Below are positions 6,254 through 8,333 of a stretch of 8,333 nucleotides of DNA, piece after piece (within the stretch, counting starts at the first letter, position 1; every line of letters begins with the position of its first letter). Location of the stretch: positions 1-8,333 of the forward strand of contig JAHLWT010000175.1 in NCBI GenBank assembly GCA_019057775.1. The letters are read 5' to 3'. The DNA comes from Promethearchaeota archaeon. Its GTDB lineage: Archaea; Asgardarchaeota; Lokiarchaeia; Sigynarchaeales; SOKP01. The notes under the pieces are model-generated. The model worked only from the letters and a program-made list of their open reading frames with translations, was not told the DNA's origin and did no database searches. The translations under genes and the position numbers were made by a program.

Positions 6254-6270
6254 TCACCAAAACACATCCA
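6239..6270 (-). repeat. 8-bp stem just after the glycosidase stop codon
   Basis: TGGATGTG (6239-6246) and CACATCCA (6263-6270) pair perfectly across a 16-nt loop. In the minus-strand transcript this begins six bases after the glycosidase stop codon (6277-6279). No U-run follows, so it may stabilise the mRNA 3' end rather than terminate. Its arm at 6241-6245 is shared with the inverted repeat at 6225-6253, so the two RNA folds are mutually exclusive. Confidence 0.45.
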
Positions 6271-6276
6271 TTAATC

Positions 6277-8333
6277 TCAATCCTGTTCTGCAGGTTCTGC
6301 ATCCCGGATATTATACATATCGATGAGAACCTTAGCCATAATCGCATCCCAGATATAATTTGATGGACAATCAAGAACCTCATTATCGGGACTATACGAT
6401 TCCCAGAAATTATGGTTTATTGATAGCTGCGTAGTGACGGCAAGCAGCATTTTATTGGCAAGTTCCCTTGCCAGATCGAAATATCCGTAATTCAACAACC
6501 CCTCAAATACCATATAATCCCATAGAAGCCAAACCGGTCCGTTCCACTTACAACAATAGTCAACATAGGGACTATACCAGTCATCATCAGCTGATAGCGT
6601 CGGCACACCGTATTTTCTCCAAAACTTATCCGGATCCGTTAGGGTTTCTATCAGTCGTTTTGCCCTGCCAGGCGTGGCAACCCCGGCCCATAAAGCCAAA
6701 AACCCTATGATCTCCTGGTGTTTTAAATCCCTGTCTAAAAATGTAAATGAATGATCTTTTTTATCTACATGATAATAAAAACCGCTTTCTTCATCCCACA
6801 TGAGTTCATTAATTAAAGATGCAATACGATCTGCCTTATCTCCCCATCTTTTGGATTCCTTTTTCCTGCCTAATTCTACGGCCATTTGAGAAAGGCAGCG
6901 CATTTCCTTCACAACCATTAAAGACAGATCGAGGCACTCCAACTCATCGGAGATGTCTTCCTTATCAATATCAAGAAAACGCTCTTTTGATACCTGGAAT
7001 ACTACATTGTACCAGTCTCTTACATTCTCAATAATACCATATGGTCCCCATTCGAAAGTTCCATCCCGATCGGTATCCCTGTTCTTAATCAACCAGTTCA
7101 TGTATTTGGTTCCTGACAGATAAGCATCTTCCAGAAACTCCTTGTCACCGCTAACGTTATAAATCTCCCAATTGATCCAGTTATAGAAAGGGGCTGATGT
7201 AGTGGGTTTGCCTTTATGCGGGTAGGTCTGAGCGCCCCTCGGACCATGCCGGTAGGCAATCAGGCCATCCTTTCCCTGCTGTTCCATGTAAACTCTCTGG
7301 GAGCCCTGGGAAGACTTTGCATCCAAATATACGTAAGCCATCATGCTCAGGGATTCATGAAGAACCTGGTGTCCATGTCCCCATCCCCATAAAGGATTCC
7401 TCGAAAAAACATAAAAATTATGGCTTGTCTTTTCCGAGGGTGGTAACATACAACTCCTTACCAGGTTCAGCGCTCCCAGATAAACCATCTTCTCATCTTC
7501 AGTCTTGAAATGAATCCTTGGAATTGAGGCATATAAAGTTTCATTCTGATCCACAAATTGTTGTAAATTTTTGTTCTTCAGGTCTTCAATACCGAGGATA
7601 AGTTCCTGCACATCCTCATGTATGCCTTGTAATCCCCTGTAATAGCGCAAATTAATGGATTCTCCCGGAGTCAAATCAAAACGGCCATGGATGGACAGAA
7701 AATCTACGTAGCCATCCATTTGTTTATTTAAGGAATCGATCCTGTTTTCAGCATACCAATCCGTTTTTATCGTTTGATAGAAATCTTCCATATCTCCATT
7801 ATAACCTCCAAAAGAATACGAACTAAAATTAACTGTAAAAACATTCCTGACATCAGTTGGATAGGGTGCATTGGCATATAAATTACTGATCAATCGCTTT
7901 TTTGTTTCAAAATGTTCTGTTATATAGGAATGTGTTTCAGAATCAAATCCTTTGATGAGAAGGGAATCATTTCCCAATTCCAGAACAGGGTAAATATCCA
8001 GGGTATGTGTATCTTTTGTAAGGTTGGTAATGTACATATTCACTACTGCAATAGTTGAACTATACACCATGAAGGTTTCCTGTACTTTTATGCCTTCAAA
8101 TGGCTGGTATTCCATGATTGCCATATCAGGAAACGAAACAATAACTACCGGTTTTTTATAAAATTTAGATATTTTGTCAATGACAAGTTTATCTACCATC
8201 CAGACCGTAAAAAATCTTCCTGCCTGATCACTCCAATAATGCAGGGGTTCGCTTTCAGAGTAATAATCCATTTTATATGCCTTATCCCCATACAGCCTGG
8301 ATCGATCCATCGAAGCTCCATAAGTGGTATACA
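6277..8333 (-). CDS. GH63/trehalase-like (alpha/alpha)6-barrel glycoside hydrolase, N-terminus outside window
   Basis: The frame is open through the window edge: seven codons precede the ATG at 8310, reading YTTYGAS, so that Met is internal and about 684 residues are visible. Numbering from that Met, a beta-rich N-terminal domain runs to about 265 and an alpha-helical catalytic domain from about 270 to the end. The fold and motifs suggest the GH63/mannosylglycerate-hydrolase-like group, which inverts alpha-glycosidic bonds: NPLWGWGHGHQVLHE at 305-319, RDTDRDGTFEWG at 411-422 with a DxDxDG loop that may bind calcium, ENVRDW at 428-433 (D432 a candidate acid), CKWNGPVWLLWDY at 587-599, and NHNFWESYSPDN at 632-643 with E637 the likely base. 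Whether it has a signal peptide cannot be seen. It lies 206 bp before the permease gene on the same strand, so it probably supplies the sugar. Candidate substrates include alpha-glucosides, trehalose, or gluco-/mannosylglycerate; none can be chosen from sequence. Confidence 0.85.
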   Translation of the reverse strand, partial: YTTYGASMDRSRLYGDKAYKMDYYSESEPLHYWSDQAGRFFTVWMVDKLVIDKISKFYKKPVVIVSFPDMAIMEYQPFEGIKVQETFMVYSSTIAVVNMYITNLTKDTHTLDIYPVLELGNDSLLIKGFDSETHSYITEHFETKKRLISNLYANAPYPTDVRNVFTVNFSSYSFGGYNGDMEDFYQTIKTDWYAENRIDSLNKQMDGYVDFLSIHGRFDLTPGESINLRYYRGLQGIHEDVQELILGIEDLKNKNLQQFVDQNETLYASIPRIHFKTEDEKMVYLGALNLVRSCMLPPSEKTSHNFYVFSRNPLWGWGHGHQVLHESLSMMAYVYLDAKSSQGSQRVYMEQQGKDGLIAYRHGPRGAQTYPHKGKPTTSAPFYNWINWEIYNVSGDKEFLEDAYLSGTKYMNWLIKNRDTDRDGTFEWGPYGIIENVRDWYNVVFQVSKERFLDIDKEDISDELECLDLSLMVVKEMRCLSQMAVELGRKKESKRWGDKADRIASLINELMWDEESGFYYHVDKKDHSFTFLDRDLKHQEIIGFLALWAGVATPGRAKRLIETLTDPDKFWRKYGVPTLSADDDWYSPYVDYCCKWNGPVWLLWDYMVFEGLLNYGYFDLARELANKMLLAVTTQLSINHNFWESYSPDNEVLDCPSNYIWDAIMAKVLIDMYNIRDAEPAEQD

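Noticed and set aside
6183..6383. 66-codon minus-strand frame across the glycosidase 3' end
   Set aside because: It overlaps the real glycosidase frame out of phase, covers the inverted repeats in the gap, and resembles no protein.

Overview
The window looks like a piece of a Bacteroidota chromosome, probably an environmental Bacteroidales/Marinilabiliales-type genome of moderate GC. The lineage call is an inference. It rests on an M1 peptidase ending in a type IX secretion (T9SS) sorting domain, a FucP/GluP-type sugar permease of the kind common in this phylum, mostly weak Shine-Dalgarno signals, promoter-like TAnnTTTG boxes, and a long gene-free stretch made of degenerate short repeats.

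Layout. At 1-571 a small plus-strand gene encodes an exported protein of about 100 residues with a Cys/His-rich nonapeptide repeat. It ends at a near-perfect 21-bp stem terminator. From 572 to 1528 there is no credible gene, only a mosaic of hairpins, inverted repeats and low-complexity tracts. Everything to the right is on the minus strand. Read in the direction of transcription, the order is: a GH63/trehalase-like (alpha/alpha)6-barrel glycosidase whose N-terminus lies beyond the window (8333-6277); a 206-bp AT-rich gap with an operator-like inverted repeat and a promoter-like box; an FHS-family MFS sugar permease (6070-4718); a ROK-family sugar kinase 36 bp further on (4681-3653); a strong intrinsic terminator (3633-3601); and a secreted M1 zinc aminopeptidase with a T9SS tail (3484-1529), preceded by a possible 13-codon leader ORF.

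The glycosidase, permease and kinase form a plausible sugar-scavenging route: hydrolysis of an alpha-linked gluco- or manno-configured glycoside, uptake of the hexose by proton symport, then phosphorylation in the cytoplasm. The exact sugar cannot be read from the sequence. The peptidase is separated by a terminator and is probably its own transcription unit.

No CRISPR array, tRNA, rRNA, intact insertion sequence or defence system was seen. The most unusual items are the Cys/His nonapeptide protein with an apparent ATA start, the alternative hairpins before the permease gene, the leader ORF before the peptidase, and the repeat mosaic.
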